NCBI RefSeq assembly: GCF_047496725.1
Contig: NC_132970.1
Coordinates: forward strand, 6,950,001-7,014,000
Reading direction: 5' to 3'
From: Anoplolepis gracilipes
Taxonomy: Eukaryota; Arthropoda; Insecta; Hymenoptera; Formicidae
DNA: 64,000 nt
Position numbers and translations under genes: made by a program. Shown piece after piece: positions 47,383-59,548 of the stretch. The notes below the pieces were generated by a model. It did not search any database, was not told the DNA's origin, and saw only the letters and a list, made by a program, of their open reading frames with translations. The number at the start of each line of letters is the position of its first letter. Position 1 is the first letter of the stretch.

Positions 47383-50150
47383 AAGAAATTAAAGTAAACC
47401 GCAGTTCTAATTTGCGCGTAAATACATTAATAAAACGATACTCGAATCAATACAAAGATTTTGATTTTTACTTTGAGATTCTCTTTAGTATATAAACGGA
47501 AATTAATTCATAATCGTCTATATTTCCAACAATAAACATCAAAAAGTACCATCCCCAACATGACTAAAAAAATCGATATAAATAAAATCGTAAATAGAGC
47601 AACAGAAACACATTATCTGAATTAGCATAAATATAACAATAGAAATTTACATAAAACAATTCAATAGAAATATTACACAGAAATGTAAAAAAGAGAATAT
47701 AAAAACCTCGAGCGTCATTATAACCGAATACAAAATCTAGAACGTAATATAAAATCTCAAATATAAAAATTATTATAAAATAAAAAAAAATTAAATTAAA
47801 AATAAAAAAATATTGGAAAATAGTGTCCTTAAAACTAAAAACCGCACAAATATCACAAACATGTATATTTCATAACAATTGTTTCTGAAAAATGGTCCAA
47901 TGTCATAAGGACTTCATCCCTTGCAACGAGAGCACTCCACATCTTTTGCACTCAATCAAACTCCGTGTCAACTCCAAGCATTCACTAAAGAGCAGAACAC
48001 AAGGTCCACGGCACGTGTTTCCATGTGCGAGGTGATGAAGGTAATAAAACGAGATCACAAACGACAGAAAGCTCTGTCGTTACAGAAACGAGAGAAAAAC
48101 AGAAAAAGCATTAAAGATAAGAAAGAAAGGCTATTAATTCAAATAAAACTCTGATAAAGAACTAAAAATTAAAATTAACAAGTAAAATAAATATATGAGA
48201 ATTTAATAATAAAATACTTAAAAATAATTAGTTAGAATAAAAAAACGTTAAGTAAAGACTTATTAAGCTCATCGAAAACTTTATAAATTATGAAATGTAT
48301 ACATGTATATATGTATGTGAGTGTAGATCGGAAGTCACTATAAAATAAAGAGAGTGAGACTGTGACCAAATAACATACAGGCAGGATGGGAGCAAGTAGA
48401 TTAAAGAAAGAAGGTGGAAGACAAATAAAGAAGGGAAAACATACACTGAAATATTTAAAGAATTTAAGATAAAACACGTAAGGGATTCAAAGACAGGAAC
48501 TTATTGATAATAGCCGTATATTCTGCATCGAATAATTGTTTGGTGTCATGCTATAAATTTAATCCACTCACTTACCGCTTTACATACACCATTTCAGAAA
48601 TACAACAATGTAATCGGAAAGGTTCAACATCCAGAATCCGAAAATAAATTCATGGTCAACATGAATGCAATGATCAGTGATGATGCAATGCATTATTTTA
48701 TTTGATGTAATGTTCGAAAATTCTATTTTTTATAACAGTCGTTAGTTTATCCCATATATGAAGCATCATAATCACAACAATCGATTTTATAGACAATACG
48801 TTCAAGCACAGGAAGTGGATTTTTTATGAGTAATGCTGAACTTATTTAGACTAAAAAAGAAAGACGTTTATCGCACATACGCGCTGTTGGTTCAAAAGAA
48901 GAAATCTCGTTAAAAGTGCGGAAAGAAAGAAAAAGAAATCGTATGATTTCGCGTTCAGAAGTTTAGAATGTGTTTGGGCAGTTAATTAAAAATTTAATGC
49001 ACGACTTTAGAGGTGACAAAATAAATCTAGAAGATATCCAGAGATTTTCCAGAAGAATGTTAATCAAACTTTTAAAATTCTTGTCGTGGTACTTATCGAG
49101 GATGCGGCTATTAATAAGCTCTCATTTTTAAATTCTTCACGTGTTTCGTATTGATTATTTTCAGTGTGTGTTTTACCTCCCTCACTTGTCTTTCCAACTT
49201 CTTCTTTAACTCTCACCCTATCGGCATGTTGTTTAGTCACACTCGTGACTCTCTTTATTTTAACTTTCGACCTACACTCATATATATGTACAGATGTCGT
49301 TTAATTTATGTTTTGATAAGTTTTTGCTTAACGTTTTTTATTCTAAGTAATTATTTTATTATTAATGTTTTCATGTATTTATTTTACTTGCTACTCTTAT
49401 TAATTTTAGTTTTTAGAACTTTATCAAAGTTTTATTTTAATTGATAGGCTTCCTTTCCTTGCTATATTTTTAATGTTTTTTTTTCTCTTTAATCTCTCAT
49501 GGCGAGACTCTTTCTATCGTTCATGAGTTGATTTTATGCCTGCATTGAATCGTGCAAAAAAACACGCGTCATGGACCATGTATTCTGCTCTTAGTGAATC
49601 CTTGGAATCGACATGTGTTTGATTGAGTACGGAAGATGTAGAGTGTTCTCGCGTTGGGGAATGGAATCCTTATGATGTTACATCATTTTTTGGAAACAAT
49701 TGTTGTTATAAACATATTTGAGGTATTTTTGCGGTATTTAATTTTAAAGACATTATTTACTGTATTATTTTTATTTTTATATTTCTTTTTATTTTATAAT
49801 CATTTATAAATTTAAGACATTTTAATTAAATTTAGATTTTATATTCCATTACAATAAAGCTCCAGGTTTTCATGTTCTTTTTTGTATTTCTGACTGATTT
49901 ATTATATTTAGATTATGTGTTTCTGTTGCTCTATTTATGATACGCGATTCTGTTATTGATTCTGTTAGTCGTATATAGGATAATACTCGGTGTTAATTGT
50001 GTAAGATGTCAGCGGTTGTAATTTTATTTCTATTTGTGTACTGAGGAAGAGCCCGAAGTAGATATCAAAACGTCTGTATTGATTCGATTATCGTTTTATT
50101 ACTATATATACCCGCGCGAGTTAGAACTACAGTTTAGTTTAATTAAGATC
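47383..50150. mobile_element. Large foldback element, arms over 1 kb
   Basis: The left arm (47383-48535) is mirrored along its length by the right arm (about 49085-50150), with a spacer of about 550 bases. Matching blocks run from the ends (CAGTTCTAATTTGCGCG against the inverse of CGCGCGAGTTAGAACTACAG) through AATAAAACGATA(C/A)TCGAATC, TAAATAGAGCAACAGAAACA and ACAATTGTTTC, to AATAGCCG(T/C)AT near the centre. Minus-strand 48232-48477 and plus-strand 49151-49444 translate into related text (FSVCF, then FFN, then DFRSTLTYIYTC against NFRPTLIYMYRC). The right end contains a GAGGAAGAGCCCGAAGTAG string followed by AAAACGTCTG, reminiscent of retroelement (Penelope-like or LINE) 3' regions. The arms are clearly diverged. 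The type is unresolved between an old foldback transposon and two retroelement fragments inserted in opposite directions. Confidence 0.72.
48536..49084. other. Spacer of the large foldback
   Basis: Non-repeated centre with moderate A+T and no open frame of note. A minus-strand donor-like GCG|GTAAGTGAG occurs near 48570 without an exon. Confidence 0.45.
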
Positions 50151-50319
50151 TTTTGTTTCACAAAATCATTAAACTGAAAATTATAAAGTTTAATTTGCCA
50201 GACAAAACTACAAATTAAAAAAATTAAAAAGCAGATATTTTAATAAAAATTATATATTAATTTTTTATCGTTTTACACCAATAAATATATATTTGAAATA
50301 GCTTCCTTCCTCTTTATAA

Positions 50320-50835
50320 ATACATAAGTATTCGAGAATAAATGATGAGATTTTAATTATTTTTTATAATTAACACAATCTGAATATTAGTACAAATTTT
50401 TGAAGTATTAATTAGCAACTGAAACAGTTTCATTATCTATTTAGTAGTAAATTTTGATATGTTTCCATTAACGGAATGACACATATCATAACGGAAATTT
50501 CACCACGCTTTAATTTCTATACTCGATCCAGAACATCTGGCGTAATTCCCACAATTGTTTCTTTTATTATATCCTTGATAACGTAAATCTCTAATTTTCA
50601 CACTATACACAACATTTTTCACGTATTTTCATAGAAAACTCGCTTAAATCGGTGGACGTGATAAATTGCATTCTGTTACGACATGCCATACCGTTACTAG
50701 AGCATGTATCAAAATTTACTAAACTAATAATAAAACTGTTTACTTGCTGATTATTATTAAAAAATCATATCAATATTCAGTATATGTTATTTATAAAAAT
50801 CAATCAAAATCCCAATATACCTTGTATATATAAAA
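50320..50835. mobile_element. Foldback family, deletion-derivative copy
   Basis: Shares its left arm with the element at 63213-63930: ACAGTTTCATTATC, TTCCATTAACGG, AACATCTGG, GTAAATCTCTAATTTT, ACAACATTTTTCACGT and GAAAACTCGCTTAAA all recur in order. After CTCGCTTAAATCGG it jumps to the outer part of the mirrored right arm (GTTACGACATGCC, TAATAATAAAACTGTTTA), so the inner part of that arm is missing. The outer TIR carries TAATAATCAGCAAGT-like text on both sides. Confidence 0.7.
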
Positions 50836-53077
50836 ATTATTAAATTTTTTATTATATAAAATACTATCTTATTATATTAAAAAACTATCTTAAGAATTTA
50901 CTTTGCTTTAATATTTCTTTTAAGTATATTTAATATTAATAAATGTAAGATATTTCTAAATATAAGAAAATATATGCATAAACATTGATAAACATTTTAA
51001 TCTCTACATTTGCAACTTTCTTTTTCTTTAACACAATTTGTTTTATATGCGTGTTTCATAATAATATGACTTCAATACATGACACAGTGAATAATCAAGA
51101 TTTGTATATTTTGAATTTATATGTTATGATAACGCAATTTCTATGCTAATAATGTGACGGAGAAAATTTTGTAGTTTTATCATTTGTCGCTGCGCAAATT
51201 TCCGTCGCGCAAACTTTGCACTACGTTTTCAAAGTCCTTCTTTGTTGAAAGTTAAGATATTTTCATTACGAAAGCGAAGTGCTCGTTTCAAGATTGTTTT
51301 ATTGTTCCATTATAAGCCAACGAAGATCGCCACAAGCTGTGTTTGTATCAACACAAAAAAATTAGAATTTTATAACAGGCCGCGTACATAAGACATTTTT
51401 CGATTTTGTTTTCTTTCAAATGATAATAGAACGATATGGATAAGGTTTCTTCAAAAGAAGAGCAAAATTGCAATTCAATCATATACAACTTATTAAACGT
51501 AACAAAAATATATCTCTCAGAATTATTGTTTAAAGAATCTTCACAGTTATATAATAAGTACTTTAAGCATCTTTGATCAAACGATACTCTTTTTGATCAA
51601 AGAAACTGTCAAAAAATATAAATTAAAGTTTAAATATATTGGTCTGATGTCTAAAGAAGATTTTTTGTGTTACTTTTTTTAATATTACGAAATTTACCAG
51701 AAATATTATTTTTGAAAATTTGTCATAAATTTTTAATTATATTTTATTACAAAAAAATTTTATAACAAAGACTATTATTGTGAGACAATGTTACATAGTA
51801 ATATTCATAATTAACATATTATATAATCATATAACATAATATAAGCAATAGCAATATTAATCAATTATAAGTGATTAATTTGCACCGTTGAATACTTAAT
51901 TTCTTGCTGAACATATATCCGCGAACAATAAATAGCAAGTTATAATACTAGCGCAGTTAACCATACACATATGTATATCATAAAATAACTCCATATCCAC
52001 AAGATACGCGATAAAACCTCACAATAACGTGCCTATTGCAGCTTAATCGACCGGTAAATATCCCTTTTCAGCTTTTCGCTATCCCAAACAAGCAACAAGC
52101 ACGTAAGATCTCACGCTTTCCCATTTGATAAATAATACTCTCCCCGGTTTCTTCTCATAAATTAGCCACTCTTAAATTCTCCTTTTTCTTGCCTCTACCA
52201 TTTACGCTTTTATGCCCCTGCCTTCTATTCTCGCTAACCAATTCTTCGCCATCTCAACGGACGTGAGTAACTTGATAGAACGAGAAGGCAATACGCCATT
52301 GGCTGCAGCACTGTACGAAGTTAGACCCGACGAGACGATAAATTCAATAAAACAAAAGCGAGCTCCGGGGACATCGGTACATACTGCGGGGTTCTCGCTT
52401 CCACGTCGCGTCAGGGGGTTGCACTCTTATACTCCCTTAGATAGCTCCCAGGGATGCCGAATAAAGAAGATAAATCGGATAATCCCCAGGCGCGTACGCA
52501 GTAAAAGTGGCGAACCATGTTTTCTGCGGTCATTACACCCGATATCGTCTCGAGGATAAATCCGTTGTCATGATGTGCTATTGTACAAACGAGAGGGCAA
52601 GTGAGAAATACTATAGACAGTTAAATGAACGAATTTTTGGGTATGACATCTGGTAACGTCCATATATATTCATTTAGACTGAATAAGTCAATAACGAAAA
52701 AACTGGCATAGAATAATTATTATATATCAAAGTTGTGACATGTAATAGAATTTGTACTTTTGTAAGGAACATAGCTGTTATCAATTTTAATAATGTCAAT
52801 CTTTATTATCAAACTTGAAATAAAAATTAATAATATACGTCAAACAATAATGAATTTTACGCAAAAGGCATTGTTTAAATTTAATTTGTATATATATATT
52901 GTAATCCGCTCAATTTGTGTATTAAAAAATTTACAAACAACTATTCTATATTTTGCTAAATAGAAATATATGCGAGATTCTTCTATATACGTAAAAAGTT
53001 TATTATATTCATTTCAAAGATTCAAAGATTCTTAGATTTATATTAATTTAATTTTTACACTAAGTTTTTTATACTAA

Positions 53078-53082
<5 letters not shown>

Positions 53083-53110
<28 letters not shown>
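53083..53110. repeat. (TA)n microsatellite
   Basis: About 28 bases of TA. Confidence 0.9.
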
Positions 53111-53116
<6 letters not shown>

Positions 53117-53188
53117 GATAATATTAAAAATAAAAATAGGCGAATAGTCTGTATAAAAAAGAGCACTCTCTTAAATAAAATTAATGTA

Positions 53189-53332
53189 TAATTACTGATA
53201 AGCAGTATAGTTTCAGTTATAGATATATAGTTATAAGTTATGAATTTCACTGTAAACAGTAAAAATTCATTTAAGAATCAGTGAATAATAGTGGCTAATT
53301 TATAATCTTACTGCTATAATCAGTGAAATATA
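53189..53332. repeat. Small hairpin centred on ACTGT(AA)ACAGT
   Basis: ATGAATTTCACTGT and ACAGTAAAAATTCAT face each other across two bases with one mismatch. The similarity continues outward with gaps (TTACTGATAAGCAGTATAG against the inverse of ACTGCTATAATCAGTGA). It is probably a decayed foldback MITE. Confidence 0.5.
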
Positions 53333-55830
53333 AGACAGAGAGGTAAAGTGTATGTTTTCACTGAAAATTAATAAAATAAACTGATCTTTAGTAAAACTTT
53401 ATCTTTAATCATGACTTTAATTAAGTTTTTTATTAAATTTACAAGAGTATTACATACTTAGAAAGTCACAACTGTGTGTTTGTCTTATCAAATAAATTTT
53501 AATCTTTTAGTTTAATTTTGCGTTCATGCAAAATCATGTGTTTATTGCGAGGATTGTGAAAACCCTTATCTTAAGGAAAGACAATAGATGAAAGAAAGTA
53601 AATAGCGCTGAAAATGACAATACATTACAGCAACGTAAAGAGAGTATATTGGATTATACGGGAAACTGTAACAAAGTAGAAAATAAGATATCGCTGCCTT
53701 TATATGGGTCCGTTATTGTTAGGTCACATAGTAGATAAATCTAGACTCCACTTTCCGAAACGCAAAATCCGTGTACGGGTTCTTGCGCGTCTAAACTTAT
53801 CTCGAAAAAGCATTTCCACATATCCCGTGTGCAAAGAAATGCCGTCCGTTCACCGGAAAATTCACTGATTTATCGCCCACAGAATTCCATTTACCTTTAG
53901 AATGACAAAGACACTGAACCTCTAACAACATTAAATAGAGTACGTTTTTATATATGTATATTACAAGAGAGAAATTTATAAATTTTAAAGATTATTTTAG
54001 CTCATTTCATCAAATGTTACTTTATCAAAATTATTTATTATAAAGTTTTTTATTAAAAATAATAAATATTTATTATGTTACATTAATTATTATTAAATAA
54101 TTTTTGATTATTAAAAAAAAAGAATTGTCAAAAATGCTATCGGCAAACATTTATTTTAAAAAAGCAATAGTACTCATCTTACATTACAAATACATACAAT
54201 GCATATATTCATTCATATAAAATTTTGATATTAAAATGGTTGGATTTTATAAATGATTAGAAAAGAAAGAATAGTATAATTGCTGTGGAATTTTTCTGCA
54301 GCAAGCGTGCAAACTACGGTATAAAATATATTGCGGCTATTTTTGTAGAAAATATATAGACGCGTATGACATTCTAGTTTATGGTGTGAAAGCAAACTAC
54401 GGCACATTTCGGTCTACGATGGAGCGTCGACATCGCATGGCATGTGCACGATTGTGGTATTGTTTTCATGTGCACAATCGTAATTTCATTCCATTATCTC
54501 GGCTTGGTCAGTCGCGCAAACTTCGATTTTCCGAATGAGAATAGAAACTGAAACAATTTATAACACATTGCTCGTTTAGAATAAAATACATGTGTGTTAC
54601 ACGTACAATTTACATTATATACATATAATAATGTCTTATGAATATATCTTTTTTCTTAATTTTTTTTCCCTTCATGATTTATATAGCGATAAAAAAAGAT
54701 GTGAGATTTTCAAAAAATTAGTTCTTGATACGCGTGATTTTAAACCATCTTTGATAAGATTAAATAGACTAAGCTAACCTTATGGCCTTTATTCGGATTT
54801 TCTCACGTTACGAAAGAAATTAATGTCTTATAACAGATATACGTGAAATTTAAAAATTTCTCAAGATTTTATAAATCCGTATAAAAATAAAACCTACTCT
54901 TCTAATGTAACAAGTTTTAAATCTCTGTCTAATTTTATACATATATGAGATTTAAAATACTTCACATTTCAGCACAAAAGATTTAATAATTTTATTATCA
55001 TAATCTAATAATATTCGCTTGTTATATATTATATCAATTAAAGTTCTACTCTTAAGAATAATAAACATCGGCCCACTAATACCTAATTGTGAATGTATAT
55101 GATATAATTGTCGTCTGTATAATATATATAAAAAAAAGATTATCATTTTCTAATATTTATCTTAAATCGCATACTCTCATTAACTTGCTTAGAAAAGATC
55201 TACGCTTTGAGAATAATAAATATTGAAATTCTCTCTATGATTGCCTTTCTATCTATACGGAGTCCTATGTCGGATATAATTCACGAACATAGCGCCTGCC
55301 ACCCCGATCTTCCTCGCGTTTCATCCGAGATAATCGAATTCCATGCGTGACTCTGGCCAATCGCACAGAGATTTGCGCGATTCGCACGACGACCGTGTGA
55401 AATTCTGTCATGAGAAGGAAAAAAAGGGGAAAAGAGTCGACAGGACATGATCCCAGAATCGATACGGGAACTTCTGCACTATCGAGTTTACAGGCCGCCG
55501 GGTATATGCTATAACGCGTATGATCCTCGAGAAAGCATTTGCATTTCGACGCAAATTTATCTGCCTTTGCTTTGGAGCTTACGCGCCAAAAAGCGTTCGG
55601 TATTTCTTAGGCACATACTCTGATTTCCACGGATTCGCCTTACAATCGATTCTTGTCTCTTTACAAATAATTTGATATTGAAGCGTCTTTCTTGTATTTC
55701 TTATGGGATATGAAATAAATTAGAAAGACCTTTTTAACGTTAACAAAGAATTTCTGCTAGTAAAAACATTTTGTTTTATTTCGTATATAATGTTTACTCA
55801 ATTTTAAAAGAAAGTCATATGGATATTTTG

Positions 55831-55855
55831 AAAAAAAAAAAAAAAAAAAAAAAAA
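55831..55855. repeat. Poly-A run of 25 bases
   Basis: An uninterrupted A homopolymer. No retroelement body was recognised next to it. Confidence 0.95.
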
Positions 55856-56788
55856 CAGTTTCATTTCTATTTCGTCTCATATTATGTAATCATTTAATTT
55901 TTATATTGTAAATAAATAAAATTAAGAACAATAAATAAAGCAATATATAAATAGTGTAAATAACATAAATAATACCGAGTTATCTCTCTCTTCCTTTTTG
56001 ATTTATTATTAACATATTTCGTTCAATGTACGCAAAAGTAAATCAAAATGTGAATGTTATTCATTATTGTATATTTAATAAACATTGATTGCACATTATA
56101 CATTTTGCGAAATATAATAATAATAGAAAATAAAACAAAGAATAATAATGATATAATAATTGATATTATTATATACTTCATTAATATTAAAATCTATTTA
56201 AAAATATAAACATGAACGATTTTTATTGACTCTCACTTGGAAAACAATCGAGAGCAACTTCCCTCTTTTCGATGCTTGAAAATCGGAACACATCAGCCTA
56301 GTCGATACTACTAAAGAAAAGAAAGAGGACCCCTACATCAATACGGCTCTCCGTGAAAAGCTCTCTCGTTACTTAACTTCCAGGAAAGAATATACCTCGC
56401 GCGCAGATCCCGTTTTGCTCTCTGATCTTTTTCCGGTTAGTAAATCACAAAAGCTCGACCGATCGAACAGCCTCCTCTTTAAAGACGCATCGTGCGTTTA
56501 TTTATCCTTTTATCGTCGGTTGCCTCTCTTTTTAGCACCATGTTTTCTCATCCAGTTTACTTTTCGCAGTTCATCACTTGTTGTACTTTCCTTCCATTTT
56601 GTTTTCTTTCTTTTTTATTTGTTAAAGTTAGCTATTTCACTCTTCATAAAATATTTCTTAAACATTTTCTTAAACGTTTTTTTAAACTTTTATTTTACTC
56701 TTTATAGAGACATTTTTAAACTCTTTATTTTATACAAAGTTCCCTACACAAATCATGTATTCAAATTCTATAGTTAATTAAAATTAAT

Positions 56789-56790
<2 letters not shown>

Positions 56791-56851
<61 letters not shown>

Positions 56852-56910
56852 AAGAGAGAAAGAGAGCAGAGAGATTATTAAACAATATATTATTAGTATC
56901 TATTAAAAAT

Positions 56911-56965
<55 letters not shown>
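56791..56965. repeat. Compound (AT)n / (GA)n / (AT)n microsatellite
   Basis: AT alternation at 56791-56836, interrupted GA at 56837-56870, an AT-rich gap, then AT alternation again at about 56919-56965. Palindromic GTAATTATAATAAC-like text follows to 57060. Confidence 0.93.
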
Positions 56966-56967
<2 letters not shown>

Positions 56968-59310
56968 ACTTTCTAATTACTAAGTATAATTATAATAACT
57001 GTTATAGTAATTATAGTAATTATTATAATAGTTATTATAGTATTAATTTTTTAGATTTATATATCTATATATATCTAAAATTAATATTATAATTATTATA
57101 ATTATATTTAATAGTCAGAAATTCTCTTTTACTTGTACATCATAGCAAAGTACATAATTTCACATATTATGGAAAAGGATTTTATGCGTATATTATGTAC
57201 ATCTACGAGCAGTCACCACATTTCCGCTTACATTAACCTATTTACTTACTAATACATGATGCATTACCGGATGCAGACAGCGTCAAAGTGTATGAGCGCA
57301 TTATGCACAAAATTTCAGAAAAGTATTTTAGTGCTGTGAAGTTAGGCAAAGCTACAAGAGCTACATCGAATTTTGGTATCTTCTTGACAAATTTTACATC
57401 GCCGTTTTGCATCTTATCTTCCTTGTCTCTTTATACAGATCATTTTAACGTATGATTTATAGCTATTTTACATACTGTTATCGTGTACTATTATTTGCAA
57501 ACGCTGTTCATTCGTATAATATGAAGAAATATATAGGAAGAATAAAGGAAAATAAATAGCATTGTAATGAAATACTATTATGCAAACATGAGCGTAAAAT
57601 GATAGAATTAAGAAAAATAAGATAAATGTTTATAATGAATGTAAACTCTAATGTAAACTCTATTCAGTCTTGATTAATAAATATCAAATTGTACTTACAC
57701 AATTTTATTTGAATAAATATTATAATCAAACAGCGAAAATGTAATTTGCAGGTATAATAAAATATTATGATTTAGAAAATAAAGAAAAGATATTATCTAT
57801 TATCACACATTAAGGAAGAGATAGGAGAAGCAGAAAACTAATTATAAATGTGTTGACACAATAAATAGCATTTTAAAAAAGAGATACATTCTCCTAATAT
57901 TTTAGGAAACTCAATTAGAATTATATAATAAAACGCTACCAAATATTTACAACCACATTTCATGATAAATATCGCGCACTCAAAAATTACGAGTTTGCAG
58001 TTAAATAATATATAGTGTATTGAAATAAAATTGAGATAGATAATCTCTCGCAAGATCACCCTACAGCCTCGCGAAATAATTCACGTTGTCGCGACAAGCG
58101 GACTATGAAAAATTTAGAAAGTAAACCAATCATATATCAAATCAGACATTTTTGTTTATCCTTTGAAATATAAACCGCACGCGGTTCGCGCTCGATATAG
58201 CTTAACGTCGAGGAAGCTTAACGTTTGGTGCAATTTCTGACAAAACCTGTGACTCGCGATCCCGCGGAAATGACCATTTCCCTTGGGTCGTTTTGCATAT
58301 CTCTGTTGGGAATAGCCGGAAAATTTCTTTAGAGACGAATTGTGAGCACTGTCTGGAAGCGCGGTCCGCAAATAGCTTCGCATTTTACTACTCCACCGAC
58401 TACTGCATCGGAGTTACAAACGCTTTCTATTTACATCCAGAAGAGTTCATGTAATGTACTATCTGACACTGTAGCTCGAGGTATTTTTAAATAGCGACGC
58501 ATACGCTAAAACGTTTAAATATGATGTTTAAAATATGCTGCATTGTAGGGAAAAATACTCTCTATAAAACGCAACGCAGGAGATCCATTATTAGATCAAC
58601 AGTAAAAATGAAATAGCAATCGTTGCAAACGGATATTGAAATATTACGATGTATCCATTCCAAGTTATCAAATATTAAAAATATGGATAGAAAATATAAT
58701 ATCAAATCTTTTATATTTTCATTTTACGAACGTTTGACAATCATTTATATGCTTTTATCCGTAATCATTTGCATAAAACAGATTTCCTGTATATAATTTT
58801 GGAAATTGAGTTTGAAACTATACAGGTATTATCTATAATTAAAAAACCTTGCATAATAAATGGTCTTTGTGCATTTAAAAGGCACAGAATTAAAAATAAT
58901 CAGAATATAAAAATAATTATTTAAATCGTTCTTTGTGTTTAAATCAATTATTATTTAAAGTATTATATAAAAAGAACTAAAAAAAAAGAGAATAAATTTA
59001 ATAGAAATGTAGAATATTAAAAATAACATTTAAACTGGTTTTAGTGTTTAAAACATTTAAAGAAGTATATTTTTAATATACAACTAAAAAAGCATAAATT
59101 TAATTTAATATAAATAAAAACAGATCTAAAAAATGTAAAAGAGAAACAAATAAAATAAACTTAAAAAAATTCATAAAAAAATATTTTTTCAAACATTTGA
59201 CTGACACACACAATGATGACATAATGAGAGAAATGGTTACTTGATGTATCTAACAAGAGAAATATATATCTAAAATACTTATTTCAAGTTTATAAAAATC
59301 AATTAAAATC

Positions 59311-59548
59311 TTTTTTTTAATATTAAAATAAATTATTATTTCACATTAATCATTTATAATCTAATAGAAGGAATAATTTATTTAAATATTTTTGCTCTTT
59401 TATCAAACATTATTTTATGCATTTATAGATATAAAAATGCATAAAATAATGTTTGCTAAAAGAACAAAAATATTTAAATAAATTATTCCTTCTATTAGAT
59501 TATAAATGATTAATGTGAAATAATAATTTATTTTAATATTAGAAAAAA
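59311..59548. repeat. Near-perfect hairpin, 114-bp arms, 10-bp loop
   Basis: The left arm (59311-59424) and right arm (59435-59548) are reverse complements with three mismatches. Text such as CACATTAATCATTTATAATC appears on the left and its exact inverse on the right. The loop is ATAGATATAA. It is AT-rich, without a coding frame or recognised target duplication. The near-identity implies a recent inverted duplication, gene-conversion maintenance, or a young foldback insertion. A transcript would fold into a long double-stranded RNA. Confidence 0.95.

Larger units (their letters stand above)
50836..59310. other. AT-rich region with islands and simple repeats
   Basis: GC-richer islands lie at 52020-52620, 53690-53900, 54400-54540, 55260-55680, 56220-56560 and 58050-58400. 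The longest frame (115 codons at 52212-52559, plus) has ordinary composition but no splice or family support. Simple repeats: (TA)n 53083-53110, a 25-base poly-A at 55831-55855 and compound AT/GA tracts at 56791-56965. The poly-A could be a retroelement tail, but nothing upstream of it looks like one. Confidence 0.4.

Noticed and set aside
52212..52559. 115-codon plus-strand frame, the longest in the right half apart from artefacts
   Set aside because: The composition is ordinary, but there is no recognisable domain, no splice signal and no family resemblance. It lies in a GC-richer island where stops are rarer.
58156..58383. 75-codon minus-strand frame in a GC-richer island
   Set aside because: No family resemblance and no splice or start support. 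The island effect explains the openness.
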